DNA of 64,000 nucleotides from the NCBI GenBank assembly GCA_000310025.1, contig FN649734.1, positions 2,936,241-3,000,240 of the forward strand, written 5' to 3'. Shown piece after piece: positions 32,401-44,411 of this stretch (within the stretch, counting starts at the first letter, position 1; each line of letters opens with the position of its first letter). The position numbers were made by a program, and so were the translations under genes. This DNA is from Ectocarpus siliculosus (lineage: Eukaryota > Sar > Phaeophyceae > Ectocarpales > Ectocarpaceae). The notes beneath the pieces are model-generated. The model searched no databases and was not told the origin of the DNA. It saw nothing but the letters and a program-made list of their open reading frames with translations.

Positions 32401-35400
32401 CGATATTGACTGCCCGCCGTTCGGTGCACATTCGTGTGCCCCCGGCCTCCGCCTCCTGCCAAGAACGCCACCTTTCCTCTAGTTCACCCCCCCGGAGGCA
32501 GAACCAGGTCATGACCGCGGGGTTGCGGTTGGCCAAAGTTTAGTGGAGAAAAAGCATGGCCCACCTCGTCGGTCGAGACAAGCGTGTTTTTTTTGTTTTG
32601 TTTTTCGTGGAACCTCACCCACCCAAATCTTTTCGAAAAATATGTCAATTCCTCAAACACTCTCGTTTTTTTTTTAGAGAAACGGCGGTTGTTATTGTGG
32701 TAATCTGCGTTCTTTTGTCTGGGTGCAACTGAATCGGAGTCCTTCGGTATGAAAACGAGACAGCAAAGTACGTGCTGCGGGCAACTAACTGCACGAGACT
32801 TGTTGGGCTCGGAAGTGCGGTGGGGGGGGGGTTGGTGCGACCCTGAGGACATCCCGCTAAATGCGGGGAGTTTTTTTTGCCGGTATGTTTGTGAAGGGAG
32901 ACACGAAGAGGCAACGTCGGCGCAGCAGCATCGTCGAACCTGAAAAATAGGGTCTGGTAAGTCTGGGTGGGGTTGTATGCCGTCTGTAACCGCTATGTAA
33001 GTTAGACGATGCGTTCAATGGATGCCCCAAGGAGAACGAACGGGTGCTCGCATAAAGCCTTATCACTTTTTTTTTTTTGACGCTACAGTACAGTCGGGAG
33101 CCCTCTATAAAAGTACGGATGAAAATTGGCTGGGAAAGATGGAATATTCAAGATGGCTGAGACATTGAATAGCGCGGGTGCCGGCCGTGGTGCCGATTTT
33201 GCCGCTTGGCACATACATACTTCGCACTTTTTCAAGAACGCTCCGGACTACTACTGTATGCCGTTCACACGAGGGGGGGCCAACCTGCTGGGATGGGATT
33301 GCCGGGTTGGTGCGAGTACACTCCGCGCGCCCCCCGCGGTTGGCCTGAGACAACCGGGTGTAGGCGGTGGGGGTTTCGGTGAAGGTCTTATCTTTGCCTT
33401 CGAAGGTGTTGAGGGCATGTTTGCGGTTGCGGTTTGGGGAAGAAGGTAGGTACAGTAGATGATGTGAGTGGGATCGGGGGCATAGGACCCCCGTACACAT
33501 ACATCTCTCTCCCTGCTAGTCACACGTACGTGCTTTTTGGTCCGCTGGCGGGTGTTGGAAAAAGAGCGGGGTCGTGCTTTCGACGCGTTTGGGAATTGCT
33601 GATAAATGCATGCCCCCACGTTTGATAGACAGACGAACAGGTGCACGTCGCCCCCTTTCTTTCTCCTCCCGCGGGCGGAGTGCATCCCCGAGCGAACAGT
33701 CTGTGGAAGTGGGCACCGGGGGGGGGGGGATAGGCAGAGCGGGGAGATTCATCCAACTTTTTAGTTTTGAAGAAGAAATAGGATGCAGAGGTCGCCTGTT
33801 GCGATTCGGCAACGGAGTGCTCAGCTGTTGGGGGGGGTAATAGTCGAAAAAACGCGCGCTCGCAGGTAAGCGCGCGGCAGGAATCAAGTGCGTGTTTCGC
33901 GCGTTGAGGGTTTGGGCGTGATGTGCATCCCAGCCGTTTCAGGCTGGTCATATGGCTTGTGGGGGGTCGAAAGGCGGACTTCGATTTCCGGATCTGGGTC
34001 GGGTAGTATTATATACTGTTGGCGCTGCGCAGAGAAGAACGCGTGGGACAGGTTGCCGGGGGGTAGGGTGGGTCCGTCGTATCACGCGCTTTGTCTACGT
34101 ATTGTGGTAACCGTTTGTGATGGGTGGGGTGGTATTGCTAGTGTGAGTACTTACTTGCTGGCCTTGGGTTGTTGGTTGGGGCCATATTTTCGTGAGGGTT
34201 GGTGGTTTGGTGTGTACATGTACGTGTGTTCGTTTCGTGACGTTTTGTCTGCTGCTTTCTTTTTTTTTTTTTTTCTTTTTCATAAAATATCCATCTAGCC
34301 GTGTATCTCATCATGCTGGGTTCAAACGTTGTAGTAGCCTGGGAGGCCGGTCGCTGGGTATTGTTGCCCGCGGAGGTAACCTGACCAAGGTCTTTTTAGG
34401 AGCGGCTTCGGGGGGGGGGGGGGGGGGGNNNNNNNNNNNNNNNNNNNNNNNNNNNNNNNNNNNNNNNNNNNNNNNNNNNNNNNNNNNNNNNNNNNNNNNN
34501 NNNNNNNNNNNNNNNNNNNNNNNNNNNNGTAGGGAGGAGGAGCCCCACTGAATGCGGTATACAAACAGTTTCGTGTTTTTGTTTATCAACCCCCCCCCCC
34601 ACCCCCGGAATGTCGTGCCTTGAACGCATTTTGTTGCGATCGGCTTGCTGTGCTGCACGACCGCCGAGGACCACCGACCGCTGTGCCACCAATGTCGGCG
34701 CGCGGGTGTGTGTTGGCTGACAAGGCAAAGTCCGGGCGTCTCGGCAAGCCAAGCTACAACACTTTCGTCCAGAGGGAACGGCCCCGTTAGCGCAACCAGA
34801 CCGTGATAGTACCCACCCAGCCACATTCAAAGAGTGGGTACTTGTATAGAACAGCCTGGTGATGATGTCCGTGCATGCAATCAATGCCAATGCCGTAACT
34901 CTCTTGACGATAAAACTGCCCCGCCCGCCGCCGCCCGAACCGCACAAACACTGCGTAACATGACAGCGTAGCTCGACAGCGCCTTGTTGCTAGGGCGCCG
35001 AAATATTACAAGCCGATTTCATCGAGTCATGGGAGCACCTCATCCTGGTGCAGCAGAGGGAAAAAACTGTGATAAAGAAACGGTGATTATTCCGGTAGGA
35101 GGCATGTGTCACCCTGCCGTTAGGCACTACCGATGGACAAGCAGCAGGCGTGTTGGTTTACAAGACTCAAGTCCCACACAATGATTCCCCTCCTGGTGTT
35201 ACTGCGGGCACACCGCACGCAACCAACACGCATCTCCTTCGAAAGCATGCCCCCCCCCCCCGACAAAAACAAAAGGTGCCGCAAAGTGCAAGCCAGGCCA
35301 CCCCACATCCGCTACTACGTGGACAACCAGCAGTTGACGAGGCGTCTTCCGTTGTCTAATTTCTCGACCAACCAAAGGTGGTTTGACTACATACTTCCAA

Positions 35401-35407
35401 TAACTAC
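32291..35407. other. Intergenic between convergent genes
   Basis: The importin-like gene (+) and SPOUT gene (-) converge here, so 3' UTRs and terminators are expected. I see T-runs near 32587, 32668 and 33069 but no recognisable ORF, RNA or element. A 100-N gap with G-runs lies at 34411-34528. Confidence 0.5.
34429..34528. other. Assembly gap of 100 N
   Basis: Exactly 100 Ns preceded by an 18-base G-run. Confidence 0.99.
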
Positions 35408-38400
35408 TTACTGCTGCGATTGAGCAGGAACTGCAGCTGCTGCCACTCCGTTGCCTAGGACGTGGGACCTCAGCCGCGCCAGCGTGATGAGCACGGCCTC
35501 CTCCGTGCGGATGGTCCGGCTGCCCTGCCCAGGGCAGGTGTTGACCCACATGTCGAAGAGCGCGGAAGACTCGCTCCCGGGGAGTTGCAGAGATTCGTCG
35601 GCGTCCACGGTGGCCTCGATACCCTGGCGAACGAGGGGCCAAAAACAACGAGGGTACAGAAGAGCTTCCTGTTTAGCGTCGGTGGCCGGGAAAATACCGG
35701 TGTTTTCGGCGGGCACACTCTGAATTCCCAAGTCTTCTCAATACCTTGAATATTGTGCCGGTCCGGTCCGTGCCGGTGAAATTTCTTGGCACATGGTAGA
35801 TACCAGCAGTGGACACGGACCTCTACTGCACGTCATTTTTGAAACCCAGCCTCTTAGCACGTGCGTCTAAAACAGACGGCCAGACAGAGACACGAACATA
35901 CAGCAGTGCATCAGGTACTCTGGGATTATTCCCCAGACACTGGTGCCATGCCCCTTCTATTGCCGCGGCCACGCCGAGGGGAAACCTTGAAGAAAAAAAA
36001 TGTTCATTAGGGAAGCTGCGTAGTTGATCCCAAATCCTCCCACTATCGGCCCACGCATGGACAAGCGCATTATGCCAGTGTCACGGCCGGGAGTTGAGCC
36101 TCCGATCTCGATGATCCAACGATTAAGACACTTTTTTTCTTGTGAGTTTTCGTCACTCAATTTTCTGGTTACACCTTGTGCGTGCTGTCTGCAGCGAAAA
36201 GGCGGGGCTGGAGGACGCGAGCCATGGAACTACCGCAACTACAAGCACGGGCTTCGAACCCCGCCGACACACAAGCGACGAAACAAGCATCTCGTCAAGC
36301 CCACGCTGTTTTCGAGAGCCTGCAACATCCGTTTCGAGCCACTGCAATCGCCCACAACAACCCGAGAGCCAAAATGCGTTTCGGGCCCCAGCAACAAATC
36401 CGAGACGAACGTCCCGGGGACTGTACACCTCTGGCGCTGCTGAATCAACGGGAGAAAAAAAAACAAGAACCGATGACGGTCCCAACTCAACACCACTTCC
36501 ACCACCACCACCACCATCACCACCACCACTACCATCACCACCATCAACATCACTACCGCCATAACCGCCAGCAAAAACAACAAAACAAAACAAAAAACAG
36601 CCCGGTAACCCTAACCCTAGCCCTAACCTGCACGCCGCCGAAGACGACGAGGGCGTGGCGGTACTCCGGCAGCGCGAAGTCGGGGCTGTCGACCGTAACG
36701 TTCCCGCGCTCCGACGTCCCGACGGTAAGGTCGTACCTGCCACCAGCCATGGCGTAATCATGACGAAGAAAGGGGGGGGGGACGCCGGCATGATGAACGA
36801 ACGCTACACAGATTTTCTCTTGGGGCAGAAAATTCCACACCGTAGATAGAGGCCATGGAATCTTTAAACGCCGTCTTGTCCGTCCGTAGGAAGCGGAATT
36901 CGACACATTGGAGGACATGGAAGAAGCAACGTCGTTTGTCCATCTGAGCTGTGTGCGGGGTGTCAAGGAGCCAGACACGCTAAGCCCGTCCCACCCACAG
37001 GTGTAGCACATCGAAACACCAAAGAGCAGGCAACAACAGCGACAACAACTGCAGCAGCTAACCCGGCATCAGAACCAACAAACCACGGGATTGGAGTCCT
37101 CAAAACTCCCCCCCTCCTAACCGCTGAGGCATGCAAAACACGAGCACGCCCCCCCCCCCCGCCCACCCCCCGTTCTCACCCGCCCTTGTAGGGACAGCCG
37201 GCAAGCAAATCCGCCATCCCGCTGGCGAGACGCGTCTGGTACCCCCAGTAAAGCCCAAGCTCTTCGCGAGGGGCCGACGGAGGCACCGCCCTCCCCTTGT
37301 GGTTCTTCTTGCACGGGTCTCCCTGACAAAGAGAAGCGGAAACGGTAGACGACAATCCGGTAACCTTGTTTGCAAGAAAACGAAAAGCCGGGCTCCTTCG
37401 GGGTCTCCCCTAAAAGAAGAGCGGAAATGTATTATAAGACAAACGATAAACCTAACAAGAAGCCGGCCGGGCGTCTTGATTGCATGCTGGTTGTCATGAC
37501 CGTGTAAAGGGAGCGGAGGGGGAGAGTGCTGCGGCCGTTGAGGCCGTGTAATGGGAACGGAATGGTAGAATTAGAAGTGCGACCCAGTACCCAAACTTGA
37601 GAAAAAAATATTTAGCGTCCCGAAGAAATGCAAGGGCGGTATGTACTAAAAGAAAAAAAACAAAAACCCATTGTCTGCACGCATGGTAGGTCTCTTCGCG
37701 CTACAAGGTCTCCCATTGCAGCTCGAAAACTTAGGCCTCTACGGGTAGACGAACGGGGAAAGAGGGCGAGGCATGCTGGTAAAGGGCCGAGAAGGAAGAC
37801 ACGAAAAAACGTGCCACGTCTGGACGGGCATCAAACGCGCATTTCCCGCGTCTTGTTTTCCAATACATGTACGTCGTTTCTGAGCTATGCACCACTTTCG
37901 CAAGCGACTTCAAGTTTGATGCTGGACCCTTGTGTGTACACCTCCAGACCAACGTTCTCTCTGCCCCGTTCTCGAACCTTCTTATGTCACACTTGGTCCA
38001 CAAAAAAAAATCAAAAATTCACCCCGAGTAGATATACACCTTATCGAGCTTCACCGTCACCCGTACCCCGGGGTCCAGCGGGCGGTCGATCCGTGCTTCC
38101 TGCGGCATGATTTGGTTCCAAGACAACGCAAAAAAAAAGAATTTAAGGAGGCGGGGGGGTAAAAAGAGAGGACGTGGAGGAGCGGGGAAGGGGAAGGGAT
38201 CATTCAACCGTTGCCTTTGTATCAAGGCCAATTCACCCATTGTCTTACCAAAAGACCGTCCGTCCATTGTCTCATCAAGACCCTTGTCTTATGAAACGAC
38301 CAATCAAGACCCTTGTCTTACGAATAGACCATTCGCCTGTTGTCCTATCAAGACCCTTCACCAACCGTCTTCTCAAAAAGACCATGCACCCCTCGTCTCA

Positions 38401-41400
38401 TCAAGACGGTGTACACGCCGTCTTCTACACAACCATCTCTTGGGAGTTTCTTTATTTTCCTGGAGAGCACGCTTCATCGGAGGTACAGGCAGACAAGACC
38501 ACGCCTGAGGGACGAAGCAGCGTTTCCTTGCAGTGAATCTCAGCGGTGGCGGCGGTAGTGATAAGGCCGATTTCTTGCCGTCTGGCGCTACACAACTGCC
38601 AGGCCCCACGTGGCGTGTGCGGGGCGGGTGAACAAGGCGGTAAAAACTATCGCCTCTCGAAACCTTCGCTCTGCTAACGCCTGCGCCGTCTACGGGCGCG
38701 AGAACACGAGGCGGACTGACAAGCTTCCATACAGCTTGACGTCGTGTTGGCGTGCTTGGTACCGCAGGTTGCGGAAGACCTCACACCCCCCGTAACGGTT
38801 TTCAAAGCTCGATTACTCCACATCGAACAGGATGCCCAAATTGAAGCATATAGCTTCGGAAAGGTCTCGATGAGACGGTTCCAACGCCTCCCGCCATTTT
38901 CGGCACCGTCACTGCTTTATCCTGCCAAGATATCGAGCTTCGAGAATCGGTCCAGGGGGTGTGATATCTTACGTCATGTAACCTTACGGTACCCTCCCCG
39001 CACCCTCGTTCTTGCAGGGATTCGGTGACACCCCACACACGCACACGCCGTGCGGCGTCTGAGAAGCACCTTGCCAAGGGCGTTTTGGAACGGTCCAACC
39101 AGGTATTCTACCATACTCGTACGTTAGATACTTTGGAAACTTCTTGCGGGGTCAATTCGGACCTACAAGAGCATTTTTTGCGAGGTGAGGGGGGTGGACT
39201 GTTTCGTCCTACCGTGAGTTGCTAGAAAATTTTGCTATTTACGTTGGGGGCCGCGTGTGCGTCTAAGAGGATCGATTCCGAACGATTCGATGATCAAAGC
39301 AAAGAAAAACCGACAAGGATAGTGAAGAATTCCTACGTGGAACAGCAATCAAACCCATAACAGCGCGTTCGCCCAAAACGCCGACCAAAAAAAATAAACG
39401 TCCCGTCATAGTCCCTGCCCTACCTCTACAAACACCCAGACGAGATGAAGCCAAAAAAGAGATATGCCACCGACAGCACAATCACCTTACGCTTGCCGAT
39501 GTCGACGAAGGAGCCGGCACCCTTCTTGATAGTCCGGTCGAGCACCACCCCTTCCCGAAAGGGGCAGGCGTCGTCGGCCCTCATGTGGTGCGGCGCGTCC
39601 AGCGGGTTCAGCAGGCCGGCAAGGCGAAGGCTGGAATGCATCGGGAACAGCTGCTTCCGGAGGTATTGTGGGGTCTCCGCGTACTGCAAGGGGGAGGGAG
39701 AGGCGTTGGTTGTGGGAGGCGGGGGGGGGCACTCTTATGTTTTGCATGCCTTAGCGGTTAGACCTTTGGCCACGCGTCGAGAGGACGGAACATTGTTCCC
39801 ACAGGACCGATTACCGATGGCCACTCGTCCCTTCCTACTTTGCCAAAGGTGGTTGGGGGAGAGGGGCGGAAGGCGGAAGGGGACGTTTGAGTTGGGTGGA
39901 TGAGCTAGTTAGGCTCTGCTGCAGCGACGGGGGCGGGGCGCAGCGGAGGAGTGAAGGTAGAGGGGGGGGGTACTCATGTTTCGCATGCCTTAGCGGTTAG
40001 ACCATCGACCACACGCGTCCTCGAGAGGACGGAGCGTTGTGACCACAGGAGCGACGATGGCCAATCGGTCGGGGGGGGAAGACAAGTTAGAGGAGGTTTG
40101 AGTTGTGTGGATGCGATGGAAAAGTTCTGCTACAGCGAAAGGCGTGTGGAGCGGGTAGAGGGGGGGGTAGAGAAATGAAAATCGGTGCATGCACGTGGGG
40201 TTCGAGTCTAGCGTGACACCGGAAGTTCAGCGTGCAAGGCGCGCAGCATCCCTGTACAAGTTCGGAAGCGTCGTGAAAAGCTCCCGCACACAGACGGCAG
40301 CAGCAGCAGCAGTCGCCGCACACACTGTGCTGCACGCGGGCGTCTCGCTCCGAGCGTGCGCAACATCTCTCGCCTACCCCGAAGAAGAGATGTCTCGGTT
40401 TCCTCTTCATCTTTGGCATGGAATCCGACCAACGACCAGAGCAGTTGACGATACACAAGCTGCACAGGCGAAGTACCTTCTTCGGTATTAACCAAAACTA
40501 ATGTTTTACGTTCTTGGCTTTCGATTTGACGTCCTTCCTCTTCCGTTTCATACGCACACATAATCCGGCAACTACCGCAGCAGGAGGGGATGGGAGGCGG
40601 AAAGAAACCGGGGTGTTTTTGTCCATTATCCAAAATTTAATACACGACGCACCTGCAGCAGCCGCGCCATGAAGACGTTCGGGTTGTTCTTGTCTCCACC
40701 GCCGCCGCTCCCGTTGGCAGAACCCCCCCCCCTGTTGAAACCGCCGGCTGCCGCCACGCTGGCCGAGTCGTCCCTCACCCCCCCCTGGCCCTTCCTCGAC
40801 ACGGACAAGTCATCGTAGACCACGATCTCATCGACCTCGAATACGGCTGCTGCTCGAGCGATCTCTCCTACCTATTTGTGTACCGTAGTTGGTCACGGGG
40901 GGGATGGCGTAGGGGGGAAGCGTTCAAACTTCATTCTAGCCTGTGCTCGGTCTCTATCTCGTTAGTTTCGACAATGGGTCGTTCGGCGCTTTGCTACCCC
41001 TTCCAATTCGATCAGATTGCGGCTTTTCGTCACGTTATACTGCTGTCGCGTTGGAGGTGGAGCGAATGCTCGCACCCCTCCCGAACGAACTTCCAACAGA
41101 TTTTGGCGTCCCCTCAGGGGAGACCGGGGGGCGCGCGCCGGGGGTGGGAGGGTTGGGCAAGGGTGCTGGCACGTGTATTTCTTTTCACGTAACCGTTCGA
41201 CCCTTGACGACGATGCACTTATCCTCGCCGAGACCAAACCACCGTCCATCTTCGTCCCTATTACCGCTACCGTACCGTAGTGAACGCTACGACACTCGGG
41301 GACGCGCGCGCGCGCGTGCGCTCACCAGATACGTCTTCAGCTCGCGGCTCTGAGCGTTGTCGACCACCGACCCCGGGATCGCGATGGACAGCGTGTGTTT

Positions 41401-42911
41401 TCGAGGCTTTCCTTGGCCGGGGCCGCCGGGGGCCAGAGCCAGGGGATGGGGGTCTGCCGTCCCCTGTCCTTCCCGCCGCCCCGCCGCCGCCGCCGCGCCG
41501 CCGTTCCGCGATCCCGGGTTCCCTTCTTTCCGGGCCCTTCCGTGGGTTTTCCCAAGTCTTCGTCGTTCCTTGGGAGGGGATGGTACCCCGGCTGCCCCCC
41601 CCGGCGTAGAGGAGCCGTCGTTCACGGTGGTGTTGTCCTGAAGGTTACACAGCAGCACGGGAAGGTTTTCATTGACGTGCGGCATTGCGTTTGTTTTCAC
41701 TGTTGTGTGAGTACACAAACACCCCTACCACACACAACCGTGACATATTTCTTCAATCAACGCCTCTGGGATGAAAACAAGTGCAAAAATCTTGGTGGGT
41801 ACTGTCACTTATGCGGTAGGGAGTTTAAGGCCAAGACGAGGCTGACGCCGCTCTGTCTGTGTCTGTGTCTCTTTTTCTCTCTCTCTTATTGCATCTGTCT
41901 TTGCTGCCCGGTCTGTCTGTTTCAATATTCCCCTGTGTTGCTTGTCACACCAAGGCTGTCATGCCATCTTTTCTGTCCGAATCTGAATCTTGGGGTTCTC
42001 TCTGAGACGCTTTCCGTAAGAACAACATGACCTTGATGCTCCACCTGCCTTCCTCTCTGTGTCGGGAGTTAAGCCCATCGGCACCCATGCGCTCGGTCCA
42101 TTCACAGGTGGACGTCCACCCACCTTCTCCACAATGTCGGATACCCTCGCCCCCTTGTTGAGGCCTTGACAAGGTCGAACACCATGGAGACGACAACCAG
42201 GGCGAAGAGGGGGTCGACCTCCACCTGTGTTGTTTCACCGACACACACATCGCACGCACACACACACATAATAAACACACACACACACACACAAGCAAAC
42301 ACGAGCACAGCTTACTTGCTGCACCTGGGTACATGCAGCTATTGCGCTATGTAGCAAGCAGACAGCATTTCCCATCATGTTTTCTGCCTTGTTGTACGCG
42401 GAGGATGTCTCAATCGTTCAATCTTTCAAATTACCAGGGTGTTTTTCCCAGCTAACCCCGTAGCGCCGGCAGCTTCCGACAGCGCTTCACGAGATGATTT
42501 TTCCTCCCCGGAAGCAGCAGCCACTGCTGCTGATGCTGCTACTTTTGGCCCCTCCGTCGCAGAAGAAGCCGGGGGTGGTACCGCCGCCGCAGCTGCTTGG
42601 GTCGCCGTACTTGACGTCTCCAATCCCTCGCCCTCAAGCTTCATCTTCTTCCTCTTCTTTTTCTTGTTCTTCTTGTTCTTCTTGCTGCTGCTCTCACCAT
42701 CGCTGCTGCGGCCCGCCGGGCTGAAACCACCGCCGCCGCCGCCGCCGCTTCCTGGCTCTACTTGTGTGGGCTGCTGCTTGTGGCCACGGCCAGTGCTAGC
42801 AGCGTCGGGGTCGGTGGCGGGGGTATTTGCTGTACGGTCGGCATTGGCCGGCGAGCCCACGACGCTCGATGCCGAAGGCACGAGGGCCGGCGACTCGGCC
42901 TTCCTCTTCAT
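35408..42911 (-). CDS. SPOUT1: SPOUT1/C9orf114-family RNA methyltransferase, complete 8-exon gene
   Basis: Exons (minus): 42435-42911, 41326-41637, 40653-40871, 39486-39683, 38040-38099, 37180-37322, 36628-36736, 35408-35623. All phases join, giving 577 residues from ATG 42911. The N terminus is Ser/Ala-rich with a KKNKKNKKKKRKK basic block, likely nuclear or nucleolar targeting. The catalytic part reads TLSIAIPGSVVDNAQSRELKTYL, IARAAAVFEVDEIVVYDD, TPQYLRKQLFPMH, LAGLLNPLDAPHHMR, FREGVV, GLYWGYQTRLA, YDLTVGTSERG, HALVVFGG and WVNTCPGQGSRTIRTEEAVLI. These are the hallmark blocks of the SPOUT-fold C9orf114 (SPOUT1/CENP-32) family, including the C-terminal trefoil-knot SAM site. A Gly-rich insert follows YDD, where the family is variable. 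The expected role is SAM-dependent RNA methylation; the exact substrate cannot be read here. No defects were seen. Confidence 0.95.
36080..36136 (-). other. Short tRNA-like hairpin sequence
   Basis: On the minus strand, GTGTC...GACAC ends enclose TTAATCGTTGGATCATCGAG and GAGGCTCAACTCCCGG, resembling a truncated tRNA with A- and B-box-like parts. At about 54 nt it is too short for a normal tRNA. It lies in the SPOUT gene's last intron. Confidence 0.25.
36606..36627 (-). repeat. TTAGGG-like repeat overlapping a splice donor
   Basis: CCCTAACCCTAGCCCTAACC on the plus strand. The donor after exon 7 of the SPOUT gene is CAG|GTTAGGGCTAGGG, inside this repeat. Confidence 0.75.
37124..37165 (-). repeat. 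G-run / GCATGCC dispersed element, partial
   Basis: On the minus strand: a G-run, then GTGCTCGTGTTTTGCATGCC and TCAGCGGTTAGGAG. This is the 5' part of the element seen complete at 39721. It lies in a SPOUT gene intron. Confidence 0.7.
38863..38980 (+). repeat. GATATC dispersed family, copy 1
   Basis: It shares GTCTCGATGAGACGG-type start, CGCCATTTTCGGCACCGT, ATCGAGCTT(C/T)GA, AATCGGTCCAGGGG and GTGATATCTTACGTC with 52184-52298. A reverse-strand relative lies at 43560-43660. Confidence 0.7.
39721..39852 (+). repeat. G-run / GCATGCC dispersed element, subtype a
   Basis: G-run, CTTATGTTTTGCATGCCTTA, GCGGTTAGACC, TCGAGAGGACGGAACATTGT, TCCCACAGGACCGAT, CTTCCTACTTTGCCAAAGG. It lies in SPOUT intron 3, immediately upstream of exon 4 (minus orientation). 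Confidence 0.85.
39961..40075 (+). repeat. G-run / GCATGCC dispersed element, subtype a
   Basis: A second copy about 240 bp from the previous one. It contains the CGTCCTCGAGAGGACG hairpin (CGTCCT stem, CGAG loop) and TAGCGGTTAGACCATCGACC. Confidence 0.85.
42244..42295. repeat. (CA)n microsatellite
   Basis: ACACACACATCGCACGCACA...ATAATAAACACACAC, in intron 1 of the SPOUT gene. Confidence 0.9.
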
Positions 42912-44411
42912 GATCGAGTTCTCACACCGCCCACCACGAGCACAGAGAGACAGGGTAGGTGGGGAATGCAACACCACCCCACCGATATCAGTCTATAGCT
43001 GCGAGTGGAGCGTGCTGGGTGCTGGAGCGGCGGCGTGCGGCGAAACGAAGCATTGTGACAGTCCAGTACCAACTGCAGGGCCCCCAGTTGCGCCGCGTCA
43101 CGGATGTGGTATGCCCTGCCGCTTGTTGTGTGTGCCGTGCAGCTGGTGCCGTGCACAGAGGCCGCGCACTTCGGAAGCGGTTGCTGGTTGCTTCAACCTG
43201 CCGTTCTCCTCCCGCTTGGCCGCGGAAGAAGCAGTGACTTCGAGTGATCCGTGGTGTAAAGTGCAAAGAGGTGTGAGTTCGAAGATTTTCGGCATGTCGG
43301 GCCGTGGGTTTGTCGAATACAAAGTACTTCCCGCTACACCACTGTACTCTCTCTCAACGCAGCGTGATCACAGCAAAGTGTGAGCTACATAGCATAGTGT
43401 TCAGGGCTCGAGGGACACCCAACAGCCGTCGAGGACACACAACAGCCGTCGAGAACATCCGCACACAAGGGCCTGTTGCAGACCTGCGCTTGGTTGGCCC
43501 GCCCGGAACAGACAGATCTGCATCTCCGGTTATGACTGCGAGAGTGGAGAGTGGCACCGTAATTGACGCAAGATATCATACCCCCTGGGCCCAAGCTCGA
43601 TTTTCTCCACGGCAGAAAGGGCGGTTTGCATAGCGCCGAAAGCGGTGGCTTGGACAACGTCTCGTCGATGTATATTTTTAACGTTTTGTTCTAATTTCGC
43701 ATCTTCGTTGTGGAGTAAGCGAACTTTGAAAATTAGTCCACGGGGCGGTGGCTCGTGTCACCTACGAAATGCAGACGAGGGTGTGGGGAAAAGACCCTTG
43801 CCAGGATATTTCCCATCACGGGTGCACTGCACTCCGTTGCGTTGTCGCCTGTTTTCGCAAGTTCGGGCAGGCTGTAACAACAAACAGTTGTCCATCCCCC
43901 ACGCTGAACATGTTTCGTGTCGTGAGTCTACAGGAGGACGGTCTACATGCTACGGCACGGTCGAGTGCAAGTTGGCAGTTTGATAGCTCACAACCCACCC
44001 CGCGCCCCCCCTGCACCGTAAACTAGCAGACGCCTGGCGAGGAGAGACAACGAACGGGCACCCGCGTACATAAACGCTCGAAATCTTGGAACCGGTGGCG
44101 TCATCGACTCTTGCGTGTGCTTGGGGCGACGCCGGACAACGTAACCAAGCTCGAATACGGCAGGCGAGCCTTGGAGTGGAAAACCACGTTTCCGACGAGG
44201 GCGTAGTCTTGGTCCTCTGGCAAAGACTCACGCTCTGTTGCCGAAGGGTTCTTTCCAGCGGAGGGGGGGAGGGTGGCGGCAGATTGCTCATAAGCCACTC
44301 TACAGCTGCTGTCCCTCTCGTTCTTCAGCCCGCTGTAGTAGCTCGATCGGTCCCCAGGTGCGCGCCGGGAGCAAGCAGCAAGCAGCAACACGACAAGCAA
44401 GAGGAGACAAC
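42912..44411. other. Divergent intergenic region between SPOUT1 and deiodinase-like genes
   Basis: The two genes start at 42911 (-) and 44412 (+), so both promoters should lie here. A minus-strand GATATC-family relative (43560-43660, with GATATCATACCCCCTGGGCC and AAGCTCGATTTTC) is the only repeat recognised. No ORF is convincing. Confidence 0.5.
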
